DNA of 64,000 nt from Aureimonas jatrophae (GTDB lineage: Bacteria > Pseudomonadota > Alphaproteobacteria > Rhizobiales > Rhizobiaceae): positions 1-64,000 of the forward strand of contig NZ_FNIT01000008.1 of NCBI RefSeq assembly GCF_900104035.1. Direction: 5' to 3'. Below, one piece after another: positions 17,189 to 26,479 of the stretch. The notes below the pieces were generated by a model, which had not been told where the DNA came from, searched no databases, and worked only from the letters and a program-made list of their open reading frames with translations. Numbering within the stretch: position 1 is the first letter of the stretch; each line of letters opens with the position of its first letter. Both the position numbers and the translations under genes were made by a program.

Positions 17189-17743
17189 ATGAAGCGCCTC
17201 TTCGACATCGTGGCAAGTCTCGGCGGGCTCGTGGTCCTCGGCTGGCTGATCGTGCTCCTCGCCGTTCTCGTCCGGCGCGACAGCGCGGGACCGGGTCTGT
17301 TCCGGCAGGAGAGGGTCGGGCGCAACGGCGTGCCGTTCACGTGCCTGAAGCTGCGAACCATGCGGATCGACACGGTCTCGGCCGCCTCGCACGACACGCC
17401 GGCCTCGGCCGTCACCGCGCTCGGCGCCCGCCTGCGGCGCTGGAAGCTCGACGAGTTGCCCCAGCTCTGGAACGTCTTGAAGGGCGAGATGAGCTTCGTC
17501 GGTCCGCGTCCCTGCCTGTTGATCCAGCGCGAGCTGATCGAGGAGCGACGCCGTCGCGGCGTCCTTGCGCTGCGCCCCGGCATCACGGGTCTGGCGCAGG
17601 TTCAGGGCATCGACATGCGCGATCCCGTGCGCCTGGCCGAGATCGATGCACGCTACGGCGCCTCGCGCTCGTTCCTGGGCGATCTCGCGCTGATCCTGCG
17701 CACCGTCGCGGGCGGAGGGCAGGGCGACCGTGTCGCCAGCTGA
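17189..17743 (+). CDS. Undecaprenyl-phosphate sugar phosphotransferase (initiating glycosyltransferase)
   Basis: The 184-residue membrane enzyme transfers a sugar phosphate from a nucleotide sugar to undecaprenyl phosphate, beginning polysaccharide or glycan assembly. It has the short monotopic form: MKRLFDIVASLGGLVVLGWL re-entrant helix, then FRQERVGRNGVPFTCLKLRTM, LRRWKLDELPQLWNVLKGEMSFVGPRP and LALRPGITGLAQVQG. All are hallmarks of the bacterial sugar transferase family (PF02397). It lacks the N-terminal multi-TM domain of WbaP/WcaJ, like PglC. Confidence 0.92.
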   Translation: MKRLFDIVASLGGLVVLGWLIVLLAVLVRRDSAGPGLFRQERVGRNGVPFTCLKLRTMRIDTVSAASHDTPASAVTALGARLRRWKLDELPQLWNVLKGEMSFVGPRPCLLIQRELIEERRRRGVLALRPGITGLAQVQGIDMRDPVRLAEIDARYGASRSFLGDLALILRTVAGGGQGDRVAS

Positions 17744-18434
17744 CGAGACGTCCATGCCCCGCCCGCTTCGCTGTCTGACCTGGAACCTCCACGGCTTCAT
17801 CGGAGAAGGGCGGCGGCCCGATCCCGAGCGGTCCCTGCGCGTCATCCGCGAGATCGACGCGGATGTCGCGGCCCTGCAGGAGGTCGATGGCCGAACCCGT
17901 CTGGGCCGCTTGCCGAAGGCCTTCGAGCGGCTCACCGCAGGGCTCGGCGGCTTCGTCCTGGAGGCCCGCCTGTTCGGCGAAGGCGAGACTGCGTATGGCC
18001 ACATGCTCTGGAGCCGATACCCGCTGAGCGGCGAGGTCGTGCTCCTGCCGGGACCTGGCAACGAGCCGCGCGGAGTGATCCGGGCCCGGGTCGAGACGCC
18101 GCGAGGCCCGCTCCACGTTCTCGCCACGCATTTCGGCCTGCGCCCCCAGGCGCGGCGGCGGCAGGCGGAGGCCGTGGCAGGCCTGGTCGGGTCCGGCCCG
18201 ACGATCGCGCTCGGCGACTTCAACGAGTGGAACCCGAAGGGCGGCGTCGACCGGCGACTGCGCGCCGTCCTCTCGGCGCGCGCGGCGCTCGCGTCCTGGC
18301 CCGCGCAGCGACCGCTCGTGCCGCTCGACCGAGCTTATGCGGGTGGCGGTGCGCGCATCGTCGGGGCACGGACGGCGCCCGCCACCGCACCGGCGTCGGA
18401 CCATCTGGGTCTTGTCGTCGACCTGGAGTTCTAG
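17730..18434 (+). CDS. Endonuclease/exonuclease/phosphatase family protein
   Basis: The 234-residue protein has the EEP fold signatures LRCLTWNLHGF, ALQEVDGR with the metal-binding Glu, HVLATHFGLRP, IALGDFNEWN and the terminal SDHLGLVVDL. It could act as a metal-dependent phosphodiesterase or nuclease. It overlaps the sugar-transferase gene by 14 bases from GTG 17730; ATG 17754 is an alternative start. Its stop shares the palindrome CTAG with the stop of the convergent permease gene. Confidence 0.85.
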   Translation: MSPADETSMPRPLRCLTWNLHGFIGEGRRPDPERSLRVIREIDADVAALQEVDGRTRLGRLPKAFERLTAGLGGFVLEARLFGEGETAYGHMLWSRYPLSGEVVLLPGPGNEPRGVIRARVETPRGPLHVLATHFGLRPQARRRQAEAVAGLVGSGPTIALGDFNEWNPKGGVDRRLRAVLSARAALASWPAQRPLVPLDRAYAGGGARIVGARTAPATAPASDHLGLVVDLEF

Positions 18435-19249
18435 CGCGCGCGCCGCGGGTCCAGAAGGTCGCGCAGGCCGTCGCCCGCGAGGTTGAAGCCGAGAACGAGC
18501 AGCGCGATCGCACCGGCCGGCGCGGCGAGCAGCCAGGGCGCCGGGCCGAGATAGGTCTGCGCATCCGCCAGCATCCGGCCCCAGGAGGGTGCGGGCGGCG
18601 GCGGGCCGACGCCGATAAACGACAGCCCGGCCTCGGTGATCACCGCCAGCCCCATCTGGATCGAGGCCTGCACCGCGACCTCGCCGCCGATCGCGGGCAG
18701 GACGTGGCGCCGCACGATGCCCGCGCCGGGCACGCCCAGCGCGCGGGCGGCGCGCACGAAGTCCTGCGCCAGGACGCGCCGCGCCCCGTTGCGCGCGACG
18801 CGGGCGAAGACCGGCAGCGTGAAGAGCGCGATGGCGGCGATCGCACTGGTTCGTCCGGCTCCGAGCGCGGCCCCGAGCATCAAGGCCGACAGCACCGGGG
18901 GAAAGGCGAACAGAAGATCCATCGCCCGCATCAGCGCCCGCTCGAGCCGTCCGCCGCGCAGAGCGGCCAGAAGGCCGATCGCGGTGCCGAGGGCCGCGCC
19001 GATCAGAACCGAGACCACGGCCACGACGAGCGTCTGGCCGGCGCCGAGCATCAGGAGCGAGAAGGTATCGCGCCCCAGTGCGTCGGTCCCGAACCAGGCT
19101 TCGGAACCGGGCGCGAGAAGGCGCGCGCGCATGCGCAGGCGCAGCGGCTCCGCGACCGGCGTCCACCACGCCGCCACGAGGGCCAGCCCCGCGACCAGTG
19201 CGAGAAGCATGCCGCCCACGAGAAGACGCGGCGGCGTCCGTTCCCTCAT
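18431..19249 (-). CDS. Dipeptide/oligopeptide-type ABC permease (DppC-like)
   Basis: The 272-residue permease of the DppC/OppC type has an N-terminal helix (about 9-29), the FGTDALGRDTFSLLMLGA entry motif, several transmembrane helices and the cytoplasmic EAA-loop sequence VRAARALGVPGAGIVRRHVLP. It lies last in an SBP-permease-permease operon, overlapping its upstream partner by four bases. No ATP-binding subunit gene is present nearby. Confidence 0.93.
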   Translation of the reverse strand: MRERTPPRLLVGGMLLALVAGLALVAAWWTPVAEPLRLRMRARLLAPGSEAWFGTDALGRDTFSLLMLGAGQTLVVAVVSVLIGAALGTAIGLLAALRGGRLERALMRAMDLLFAFPPVLSALMLGAALGAGRTSAIAAIALFTLPVFARVARNGARRVLAQDFVRAARALGVPGAGIVRRHVLPAIGGEVAVQASIQMGLAVITEAGLSFIGVGPPPPAPSWGRMLADAQTYLGPAPWLLAAPAGAIALLVLGFNLAGDGLRDLLDPRRAR

Positions 19250-20175
19250 GGCCGCTCGCCCCATCGCGGGTCGAGCCGGCCGAGCGCGAAATCCACCAGC
19301 GCGTTCACGCCGATCACGGTCGCGACCAGAAGCAGCGCGACCGCCTGGAGCGTGACGAGGTCGCGGTTCTGAAGCGACTGCACGGCAAGCTGCCCGAGGC
19401 CGGGCAAGGCGAAGACCGTTTCCACCAGCACCGCGCCGCCCACCAGGAACGAGAACTGCAGGCCCATGACCGTGGCAACCGCCACCAGGCTGTTGGGCAG
19501 GGCGTGGCGACGCAGCGCCTGGCCGCGCGACAGGCCCTTGGCGCGGGCGGTGCGCATATAGTCCTCGGACCCGACATCCATCAGCGCGGCGCGCGCCACG
19601 CGCGCCAGCACCATGCCCTGAGGCAGCGCCAGCGCGAGCGTTGGCAGCGCCAGGCTCTGCAGCGCGGGGAGAAACCCGTCCTGCCATCCGGGAAAGCCAC
19701 CGGTGGGCCAGGCGGTGCTGCGGCTCGCCAGAAGCACGAGACAGAGCCCGACCACGAAGGCCGGCACCGCGGTTCCCGCCTGCGTGGCGATCGTCGTCAA
19801 TCGGTCGAGCCAGCCGCCCGGCCGCCGGGCCGACAGGAGACCGAGCCCAAGCCCGATCGCGGCGGCGAGCAGAAAGCCGAGGAACGCGAGCGGCAGGGTC
19901 AGCGCGAGGCGTGCCCCGACCAGCACTGAGACCGGCGTGCCGTAGGTCAGCGAACGTCCGAGATCGCCCCGCAGCGCATCGCCCAGCCATTCGAGCCAGC
20001 GCAGGAGGATGGGGCGGTCGAGGCCGAGTTCGAGGCGAAGGGCCGCCAGCGTGTCGGGCCGAGCCGCCGTTCCCAGCATCACGGCGGCCGGGTCGCCCGG
20101 CAGGGCGTTCGCGGCCAGGAAAATGATGAGCGAGGCGCCCACCAGCATCAGGAGGACGCCGGCGGCGCCCTTCAC
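19246..20175 (-). CDS. Dipeptide/oligopeptide-type ABC permease (DppB-like)
   Basis: The 309-residue permease begins at GTG 20175 ([20 protein letters not shown]) and shows the DppB/OppB pattern: ALPGDPAAVMLG, GDLGRSLTYGTPVSVLV and the EAA loop YMRTARAKGLSRGQALRRHALPNS split over its usual place. It overlaps the binding-protein gene stop (GTGA), so translation is coupled. It forms the membrane channel with the DppC-like subunit. Confidence 0.93.
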   Translation of the reverse strand: MKGAAGVLLMLVGASLIIFLAANALPGDPAAVMLGTAARPDTLAALRLELGLDRPILLRWLEWLGDALRGDLGRSLTYGTPVSVLVGARLALTLPLAFLGFLLAAAIGLGLGLLSARRPGGWLDRLTTIATQAGTAVPAFVVGLCLVLLASRSTAWPTGGFPGWQDGFLPALQSLALPTLALALPQGMVLARVARAALMDVGSEDYMRTARAKGLSRGQALRRHALPNSLVAVATVMGLQFSFLVGGAVLVETVFALPGLGQLAVQSLQNRDLVTLQAVALLLVATVIGVNALVDFALGRLDPRWGERP

Positions 20176-21671
20176 GGCTGCCAGCGGACCGCCGTCAGGT
20201 CGTTGGCGGGGATCGGCTCGTCGCTCCACAAGCCGGTGAGGCGCTTGTCCCAGATGCCGAGCTTGGGCATGACGAAGAGGTAGAGGGCGGGCAGGTCGTC
20301 GGCGAGAATGCGCTGCGCGTCTCCGTAGAGGGCCAGCCGGTCCTCCTCGTCCAGCGTGCGCTCGGCCTGGGCCAGCGTCTCGTCGAAGCGCGGGTTTCGA
20401 TAGCCGAAATAATAGTCGGGGCGTGCGTAGATCCCGATGTCGAGCGGTTCGGCATGGGCGACGATGGTCATGTCGAAGTCGTGGCCCTTGAGGACCTGGT
20501 CGACCCAGACCGCGGGAAACTCCGTCGGCACGATGCGCAGCGTGACGCCGATCTCGGCGAGAAGCGCCTGCAGCACCTCGGCGGAACGGGTGGCGTAGGC
20601 CATCTGCGGTGTGCGGATCGTGGTCTCGAAACCGTTCGGGTAGCCCGCCTCGGCCAGAAGCCGCTTGGCCGCCTGCGGATCGTAGGGAACGTGGTTCGCG
20701 AGATCGACATAGCCCGGGTCGTTGGGCGTGTAGTGGCTGCCGATCGGGGTGCCGAAGCCCGCCCACGCCCCCTCGATCACGGCCGCGCGGTCTACCGCCA
20801 TCATCAGGGCGCGTCGCACGCGGGTGTCGTCGAAGGGCTTGCGCCGCTCGTTCATGCCGGCGACGACCTTGAGCTCCGTGTCGCCGATCACGACCGCCAG
20901 CCGCTCCTCGCGCCGAAGGTCCTCGACGAGCTCGGGCGCGCCGAACTCGGGAATGGCGTCGACGGCACCCGAGCGCAGCGCCGCCGCCTGGGCCTGCGGG
21001 TCGCTGATGAAGCGGAACTCCGCCTCGCGCAACGCCGGCGCCGGGCCCCAGTAGGTCTCGATGCGCTCCAGGCGCAGACGGTCGCCCGGCCGCCACTCGG
21101 CCAGGCGATAGGGGCCGGTGCCGACCGGCGCGGAGCGGTTGGTCTCTGCGCTGGAGGGTTCCACCATGACGGCCGCCGGCCAGCCGAGATGGGTGAGGAG
21201 GTCGCCGGACGGCTCGGAAAGGCGCAGCACCAGCGTTCGGGGATCGGGCGTCTCGACCGCCTGGATCTTCGTGAAGAACTGCTTCTGCGGATTGGTGGAG
21301 CCGTCGCCGCGCGCCCGGTCGATCGAGAACCGGGCGGTGGAGGCGTCGAAGGCGACGCCGTTGCTGAAGCGCACGCCTTCGCGCAGCGTGAAGCTGACGG
21401 TGCGCCCCTCGTCGGACACGGTCCAGTCGGTCGCGAGCTGGGGCAGGATCTGCCCGTTCTCGTCGATTCGCGTCAGGCCTTGGAAGACGTTCTGCCAGAC
21501 GATCTGGCCGATCGCGGCGGGCGCGGCCGCGGTCGGGTCGAGGCCCGCCGGTTCGATCGACATCGCGATGCGAATGTCGTCGCGCGGCGTCTGCGCACCG
21601 GCGGGAAGGCTGCTCGGCAGCGCGAGAACCAACGCCGCGAGAGCCAGGCGCCAGCGAGGAAGGAGGGCCAT
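20172..21671 (-). CDS. ABC transporter substrate-binding protein, peptide/nickel family 5
   Basis: The 499-residue periplasmic protein has a signal peptide ([27 protein letters not shown]), followed by typical SBP_bac_5 sequence: [41 protein letters not shown] and [20 protein letters not shown]. It captures peptides or similar solutes and delivers them to the two permeases encoded directly downstream. Ligand not predictable. Confidence 0.93.
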   Translation of the reverse strand: MALLPRWRLALAALVLALPSSLPAGAQTPRDDIRIAMSIEPAGLDPTAAAPAAIGQIVWQNVFQGLTRIDENGQILPQLATDWTVSDEGRTVSFTLREGVRFSNGVAFDASTARFSIDRARGDGSTNPQKQFFTKIQAVETPDPRTLVLRLSEPSGDLLTHLGWPAAVMVEPSSAETNRSAPVGTGPYRLAEWRPGDRLRLERIETYWGPAPALREAEFRFISDPQAQAAALRSGAVDAIPEFGAPELVEDLRREERLAVVIGDTELKVVAGMNERRKPFDDTRVRRALMMAVDRAAVIEGAWAGFGTPIGSHYTPNDPGYVDLANHVPYDPQAAKRLLAEAGYPNGFETTIRTPQMAYATRSAEVLQALLAEIGVTLRIVPTEFPAVWVDQVLKGHDFDMTIVAHAEPLDIGIYARPDYYFGYRNPRFDETLAQAERTLDEEDRLALYGDAQRILADDLPALYLFVMPKLGIWDKRLTGLWSDEPIPANDLTAVRWQP

Positions 21672-21762
21672 GACGGGGTCCCCTTGGATACGAACGGACG
21701 GCCCGGGTGGCCGCATCGGCGCACAGGCAGCACAGAAGCGGCGTCGTGTCGAGATGAGGCGG

Positions 21763-23538
21763 CTAGCGCTCGCCGAAGAGGTCGCGCTGCGCCTTCTCCA
21801 GCTCCTCGGCATAGCGCTTGCGCGCGTGGCTTTCGGACAGGACGCCCAGCACCGAACCGTCCGGGGCGAGCACGACGACCTCGTCGGCGCCGGTCTCGTC
21901 GAAGACGTGCATCGTGGTCTGGATGTCGTCGCCCGGCTCCAGCACCGCATCGTGGGTGCCCATCAGGGTTCCGACCGGGCTCTCGGCCTCCAGTCCCTCG
22001 GCAAAGGCACCCGCGGTCTGGACGATGCCGGCATAATGGCCCGCCTCGTCCAGAAGCACGACGCGGCCGACCGAACCGAGCGGAAAGCGACGCCGGAACT
22101 CGGCGATCGTCGCGGTCTCAGGAATGGTCCGGGCGTCGCGCCGCATCATCCGGCCGGCCGTGAGCGTTCGGACCCAGCCGACGTCGCGCGCACTCTTGAC
22201 GGTCTCGCCACGCAGGTGAAGGCGCCACGTGGAGAAGGAGTAGCCGAAGACCTCGCGAACGATCAGCGAGGCGACCAGCGAGGCGGCGAGCACGGCGCCC
22301 ACCAGCGCGAAGTCCTGCGTCGTCTCGAGCACCAGCATCGCCATGGTCATCGGCCCGCCGATTACCGACACCGCGAGCGCCGCCATGCCCACCACCGCCG
22401 CATCCCCGCCATCCAGCAGCGGCCGACCGGCCAATCCCGCAAGGCCGGCCGCAAAGAGATGGCCGAGCAGCGTTCCCAGAAACAGCGAGGCGAAGAACAG
22501 GCCGCCGCGAAAGCCGAAGCCGAGCGAGACCACCGAAGCGAGCGACTTGAGAAGGAACACCGCCGCCACCAGCCCGATGCCGGCACCCGCCGCGATGTCG
22601 AGGTGCATGGCGCCGTGGCCGGCCGAGAGCGTCTGAGGCGACAGAAAGGCGATCGGCACAAGCAGGAGGCCGCCCACGGCCGGGCGCAGCCAGCGCGGCA
22701 GCCACGCGGGCCGGGTGTGCGCTTCCAGAAGCGCCACCAGGCGCATCAGCGCGATGCCGAACAGCGCCGCCGCCACGCCCAAGCCCGCATAGGCGAGATA
22801 GCTCGCCGTATCCAGCGCCGCCGCCTCTGTGACGTGAAGCACGTAGCCCTTCGCGCCGAGCGCCTCGGCGGCCAGCGCTCCCGTCAGCGACGCGGCCACC
22901 ACGGGTGCGATCGCGGCCGGCGTGTAGGCGCCGATCACGATCTCGAAGGCGTAGAAGGCGCCCACCAGCGGGGCGCCGAAGGCCGCCGCGATGCCCGCAC
23001 CCGCTCCCGCGCCGGTCAGCGTTCGGAAGTCGGCGCGACGCAGCGCGAAGAGGCGGCCGCCGAGCGACGCCGCCGCGCCGCCCATCTGCGCATAGGCCGC
23101 CTCGAGGCCGACCGAGGCGCCGAAGCCGTTGGAGATCACGGTCTGGCCGGTGATCACGAGGCTGTCGCGCCCCGACATGCGTCCGCCGTGCAGCGCGTTG
23201 GCCTCGACCGCGTCCACCAGCGCGCGGCGGCGGGCCCTGACGAGGAGGCCGAACAGGCCGAGCGCGAGGCCCCCGAGCGGCAGGATGGCGAGCTGCCAGG
23301 GCTCCAGCGACGGCTGCGCGCTGAGCCGCTCGGGCTGAGGCAGCTGAAACAGGAGTACCTGGATCGCGTAGGCAAGGCGGCTGATCAGAACGGTGAGCAC
23401 GCCGCTCGCCCCGCCCACGAGCGCCGCCAGAAGAACGAACCAGACCTCGGAGCGGCGAAACAGGCGACGCAGCGTCTCGCGCCATCCCGTCTCGCGCAGG
23501 CGGCGAACGCGGCGGCGCAGCGTGTCCGAGGCGCTCAA
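21763..23538 (-). CDS. ClC-family chloride channel/antiporter with CBS pair
   Basis: The 591-residue membrane protein has a ClC core to about residue 430 and two cytoplasmic CBS domains (about 455-585: [36 protein letters not shown]). The ClC signatures are divergent. The gating-glutamate motif reads VGLEAAYAQ (Glu146) rather than GREGP, and the third motif reads GGLFFASLF rather than GxFx[23 protein letters not shown] is well conserved. It moves chloride or another anion, and the exact ion is uncertain. Confidence 0.88.
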   Translation of the reverse strand: MSASDTLRRRVRRLRETGWRETLRRLFRRSEVWFVLLAALVGGASGVLTVLISRLAYAIQVLLFQLPQPERLSAQPSLEPWQLAILPLGGLALGLFGLLVRARRRALVDAVEANALHGGRMSGRDSLVITGQTVISNGFGASVGLEAAYAQMGGAAASLGGRLFALRRADFRTLTGAGAGAGIAAAFGAPLVGAFYAFEIVIGAYTPAAIAPVVAASLTGALAAEALGAKGYVLHVTEAAALDTASYLAYAGLGVAAALFGIALMRLVALLEAHTRPAWLPRWLRPAVGGLLLVPIAFLSPQTLSAGHGAMHLDIAAGAGIGLVAAVFLLKSLASVVSLGFGFRGGLFFASLFLGTLLGHLFAAGLAGLAGRPLLDGGDAAVVGMAALAVSVIGGPMTMAMLVLETTQDFALVGAVLAASLVASLIVREVFGYSFSTWRLHLRGETVKSARDVGWVRTLTAGRMMRRDARTIPETATIAEFRRRFPLGSVGRVVLLDEAGHYAGIVQTAGAFAEGLEAESPVGTLMGTHDAVLEPGDDIQTTMHVFDETGADEVVVLAPDGSVLGVLSESHARKRYAEELEKAQRDLFGER

Positions 23539-23688
23539 CGGCGCCGGCCCGGCCGCGAGGCGCCGTTATTGGATCGATTTGAACGGGGGCAGGGGCGAAG
23601 TTCAACTGGCATGGGGGCACGGATCGCGTTAGAGCGCGGACGACTCGAGGCCGGAGCCTCCCTCCGGCATGGCAGGAAAGGTCGTACC

Positions 23689-24669
23689 ATGACAGTTGAG
23701 CCCAAGCGCATTGCGGTAACCGGCGCGGCCGGACAGATCTGCTACTCCCTCCTGTTCCGCATCGCCAACGGCGACGTCTACGGCAAGGACACGCCGGTCA
23801 TCCTGCAGCTGCTCGACCTGCCCCAGGCGCAGAAGGCCGTGCGGGGCGTGGTGATGGAGCTCGAGGACTGCGCCTTCCCGCTCCTGCGCGACGTCGTGAT
23901 CACGGACGATCCGGCGGATGCGTTCCGCGACATCGACGCCGGCTTCTTCGTGGGCTCGCGTCCGCGCACCGCCGGCATGGAGCGCCGCGATCTCCTGAAC
24001 GCCAACGCCGAGATCTTCCGCACGCAGGGACGCGCTCTCGACGCTGCGGCCAAGCGCGACGCCAAGGTGATCGTGGTCGGCAACCCGGCCAACACCAACG
24101 CGATGATCCTGGCGGCCAACGCGCCGGGCTTCCCGACCGAGAACATCACCGCCATGCTGCGGCTCGACCACAACCGCGCGCTGACCCAGTTCGCGCAGCG
24201 CGGCGGCGTGGGGGTCGACGAGATCCGCAAGCTCGTGGTCTGGGGCAACCACTCGCCCACCATGTTCGCCGACTGGCGCAACGCCACGGCCGCCGGCAAG
24301 CCGCTGCCCGACGTGATCGGCGACGAGACCTGGTACAGGGACACGCTGATCCCGACCGTGGGCAAGCGCGGCGCGGCGATCATCGAGGCGCGCGGCGCCT
24401 CGTCGGCCGCCTCGGCGGCCAACGCCGCGATCGACCACATGCGCGACTGGATCAAGGGCTCCGACGGCGACTGGGTGTCGATGGGCATCTCGTCGGACGG
24501 TTCCTACGGCATCCCGGAAGGCCTGATGTGCGGCGTTCCGGTGATCTGCGCGAACGGCTCCTACGAGCGCGTGCAGGGCCTGGAGATCAACGCGTTCCAG
24601 CAGCAGATGCTGGACCGCACCGTGGCCGAGCTCGTGGAAGAGCGCGACGCCGTCTCGGCGCTGCTCTGA
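23689..24669 (+). CDS. mdh: Malate dehydrogenase, cytosolic (SF1) type
   Basis: The 326-residue enzyme oxidises malate to oxaloacetate with NAD. It is of the type resembling cytosolic MDH of eukaryotes rather than the LDH-like MDH usual in rhizobia. The nucleotide loop is TGAAGQI at 11-17. Asp43 in LLDL should select NAD. GNPANTN (131-137), RLDHNRA (Asp160, Arg163) and WGNHS (His188) give the catalytic groups. GCAGGAAAGG precedes the ATG. It stands alone, with no sucCDAB partners, and is followed by a hairpin terminator. Confidence 0.95.
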   Translation: MTVEPKRIAVTGAAGQICYSLLFRIANGDVYGKDTPVILQLLDLPQAQKAVRGVVMELEDCAFPLLRDVVITDDPADAFRDIDAGFFVGSRPRTAGMERRDLLNANAEIFRTQGRALDAAAKRDAKVIVVGNPANTNAMILAANAPGFPTENITAMLRLDHNRALTQFAQRGGVGVDEIRKLVVWGNHSPTMFADWRNATAAGKPLPDVIGDETWYRDTLIPTVGKRGAAIIEARGASSAASAANAAIDHMRDWIKGSDGDWVSMGISSDGSYGIPEGLMCGVPVICANGSYERVQGLEINAFQQQMLDRTVAELVEERDAVSALL

Positions 24670-24683
24670 ACGTGATCGCGGGG

Positions 24684-24705
24684 CGGGGGCGCGCAGGCGC
24701 CCCCG
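24684..24705 (+). terminator. Rho-independent terminator after mdh
   Basis: CGGGGGCGC (24684-24692) pairs perfectly with GCGCCCCCG (24697-24705) around GCAG. CTCTTTT follows a few bases later. Confidence 0.7.
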
Positions 24706-24765
24706 AAACCCTCTTTTAAGCCTCCGCGGCGAAACTCGGGTCACAGTCGCGTTCCGAGTTGCCTG

Positions 24766-25452
24766 ATGCCGACGAGCCGCATTCCCGTCTTTCTCCTGCT
24801 CGTGGCGCTGGCCGCCCTGGCAAGCGGTTGCGCGCGCGTCCAGCGCATGAGCTCGCAGGAATGCCTGGCCCGCGCGATGTATTTCGAGAGCAACCGCTCC
24901 AGCGAGGAGGGCATGCTGGCGGTCGGCACCGTGGTCATGAACCGCCTGCAGTCCGGCAAGTACCCCGAAAGCGTCTGCGGCGTGGTCGGGCAGAAGAACC
25001 AGTTCGCACCGGGCGTCCTGTCGAAGCCCATGGCCAAGGGCCGGGACCTCGCCATGCGCACCGCGGGCCGGGTTCTCAAGGGCGAGCGCCATCCGCGCGT
25101 CGCCAAGGCGATGTTCTTCCACACCGCCGGCTATTCCTACCCCTATACCAACATGCACTACGTCACGATCCAAGGCGGCAACGCCTTCTACGAGAAGCGT
25201 CGCAACGCGACCTCGACGCAGGCCGCCGTCGCCGCGCGCGAGGCGGCCGAACGCGAAGGGCGGCTGCCCTACCAGCCGGCCGCGCGCCAGGTCGCCGTGG
25301 TCTCCGCGCCGGCCGCTCCCGCGACTGCTCAGGGCGTCGCCCTGCGCCGCGCGGCTCGCCAGATCGCCGCGGAGGGACCGCCGCCGCGCGCCACCGGACA
25401 AACCCTCGACACGATGTCGATCGAGGACCTGATCCGCATGAACGGCGGCTGA
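24766..25452 (+). CDS. SleB-like cell wall hydrolase, lipoprotein
   Basis: The 228-residue protein has a lipoprotein signal (ALAALASGC, lipidated Cys at 22). A hydrolase_2 (SleB/CwlJ) domain follows: CLARAMYFESNRSSEEGMLAVGTVVMNRL with the conserved Glu of YFES, then YPESVCGVV, KNQFAP and AMFFHTAGYSYPY. The tail is Ala/Arg-rich. It likely cleaves peptidoglycan in the periplasm from the outer or inner membrane. Confidence 0.9.
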   Translation: MPTSRIPVFLLLVALAALASGCARVQRMSSQECLARAMYFESNRSSEEGMLAVGTVVMNRLQSGKYPESVCGVVGQKNQFAPGVLSKPMAKGRDLAMRTAGRVLKGERHPRVAKAMFFHTAGYSYPYTNMHYVTIQGGNAFYEKRRNATSTQAAVAAREAAEREGRLPYQPAARQVAVVSAPAAPATAQGVALRRAARQIAAEGPPPRATGQTLDTMSIEDLIRMNGG

Positions 25453-25463
25453 CGGTGCGTCGC

Positions 25464-26312
25464 TCACGCGTCCGGGAAGTCCGCCGAGAGCGAGACGTCG
25501 CGCAGGTTCTCGATCTGCGTCAGCCGCTCGCGCAGGCGCTGCGTGATCCCCTCGAAGGCGGGCTTGCCCAGCACCAGGTGGCGCGGGGCCTCGGCCATCT
25601 CGGTCGCGCGGATCATCGCCTCGCCGGCGCGAACCGGATCGCCCGGCTGCTTGCCGCTGATGTCGGACGTGCCCTTGAGCCGCGCGCCGGCGGTCTCGGC
25701 ATAGGCCTCGATGCGGTTCGGCGTCTGGCGCAGCGAGCGGCCCGCCCAGTCGGTGCGGAAGGGGCCGGGCTCGACGCAGGTCACCTTGATGCCGAGCGGC
25801 TTGCCCTCCACCGCGAGCGCGTCCGAGAAGCCCTCCACCGCGTGCTTGGTGGCGGCGTAGTAGCCCGAGCCGGGATAGCCGATGAAGCCGGCCTGCGAGG
25901 TGATGTTGAGGACGTGGCCGCTGCGCTGCTCGCGCATCGCGGGCAAGACGGCGCGTGTCATGGCGAAGAGGCCGAAGACGTTGGCGTCGAACTGCTGGCG
26001 GATCTCGTTCTCGTCGCCCTCCTCGATCGAGGCCTGGTAGCCGTAGCCCGCGTTGTTGACGAGCACGTCGATGCGGCCGAACCGGTCGAGGGCGTCCTTC
26101 ACGGCGGCGTCGATCTCCGCCTGTTTCGTGACGTCGAGCGTGACCGCCAGCGCCCGCTCGGGCGCGAGCGCGACGAGATCGGCCAGGCGCGCCTTGTCGC
26201 GCGCCGTGACTACCGCGCGCCAGCCGCGACCAAGAACCAGGCGCGCGAGCTCGAGGCCGAAGCCGGTGGAGCAGCCGGTGATGAACCAGACGGGTGCGGT
26301 GTTGTCGGCCAT
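25464..26312 (-). CDS. Short-chain dehydrogenase/reductase
   Basis: The 282-residue classical SDR has the cofactor loop FITGCSTGFGLELA, the NNAGYGYQ structural motif and the catalytic set S...YYAATKHA (YxxxK). An AGGAGG ribosome site precedes ATG 26312. The pattern with GYGYQASIEEG and the long C-terminal part resembles oxidoreductases annotated as YdfG/retinol-type. Substrate unknown. Confidence 0.88.
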   Translation of the reverse strand: MADNTAPVWFITGCSTGFGLELARLVLGRGWRAVVTARDKARLADLVALAPERALAVTLDVTKQAEIDAAVKDALDRFGRIDVLVNNAGYGYQASIEEGDENEIRQQFDANVFGLFAMTRAVLPAMREQRSGHVLNITSQAGFIGYPGSGYYAATKHAVEGFSDALAVEGKPLGIKVTCVEPGPFRTDWAGRSLRQTPNRIEAYAETAGARLKGTSDISGKQPGDPVRAGEAMIRATEMAEAPRHLVLGKPAFEGITQRLRERLTQIENLRDVSLSADFPDA

Positions 26313-26479
26313 GGGGCCTCCTTGGGTGGCTGGAAACGAAGGGGAGTGGGGCGGCCCGCGACACGGAGCCGCCGACGCGTCGCCCGCTATCTGGAACCTC
26401 CACGCCCCCGTGCCAGGGGTTCCCTTACGATCCGCGCCCCGGGGCGCATGACCTTCCTCGCTTCGGGTTCCTGACCGCC

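Noticed and set aside
21118-24669. A plus-strand open frame of more than 1100 codons running antisense through the transporter and ClC genes into mdh
   Set aside because: Only its last 326 codons resemble a protein (malate dehydrogenase). The rest is Arg/Ala/Gly-rich antisense of conserved genes, expected in high-GC DNA.
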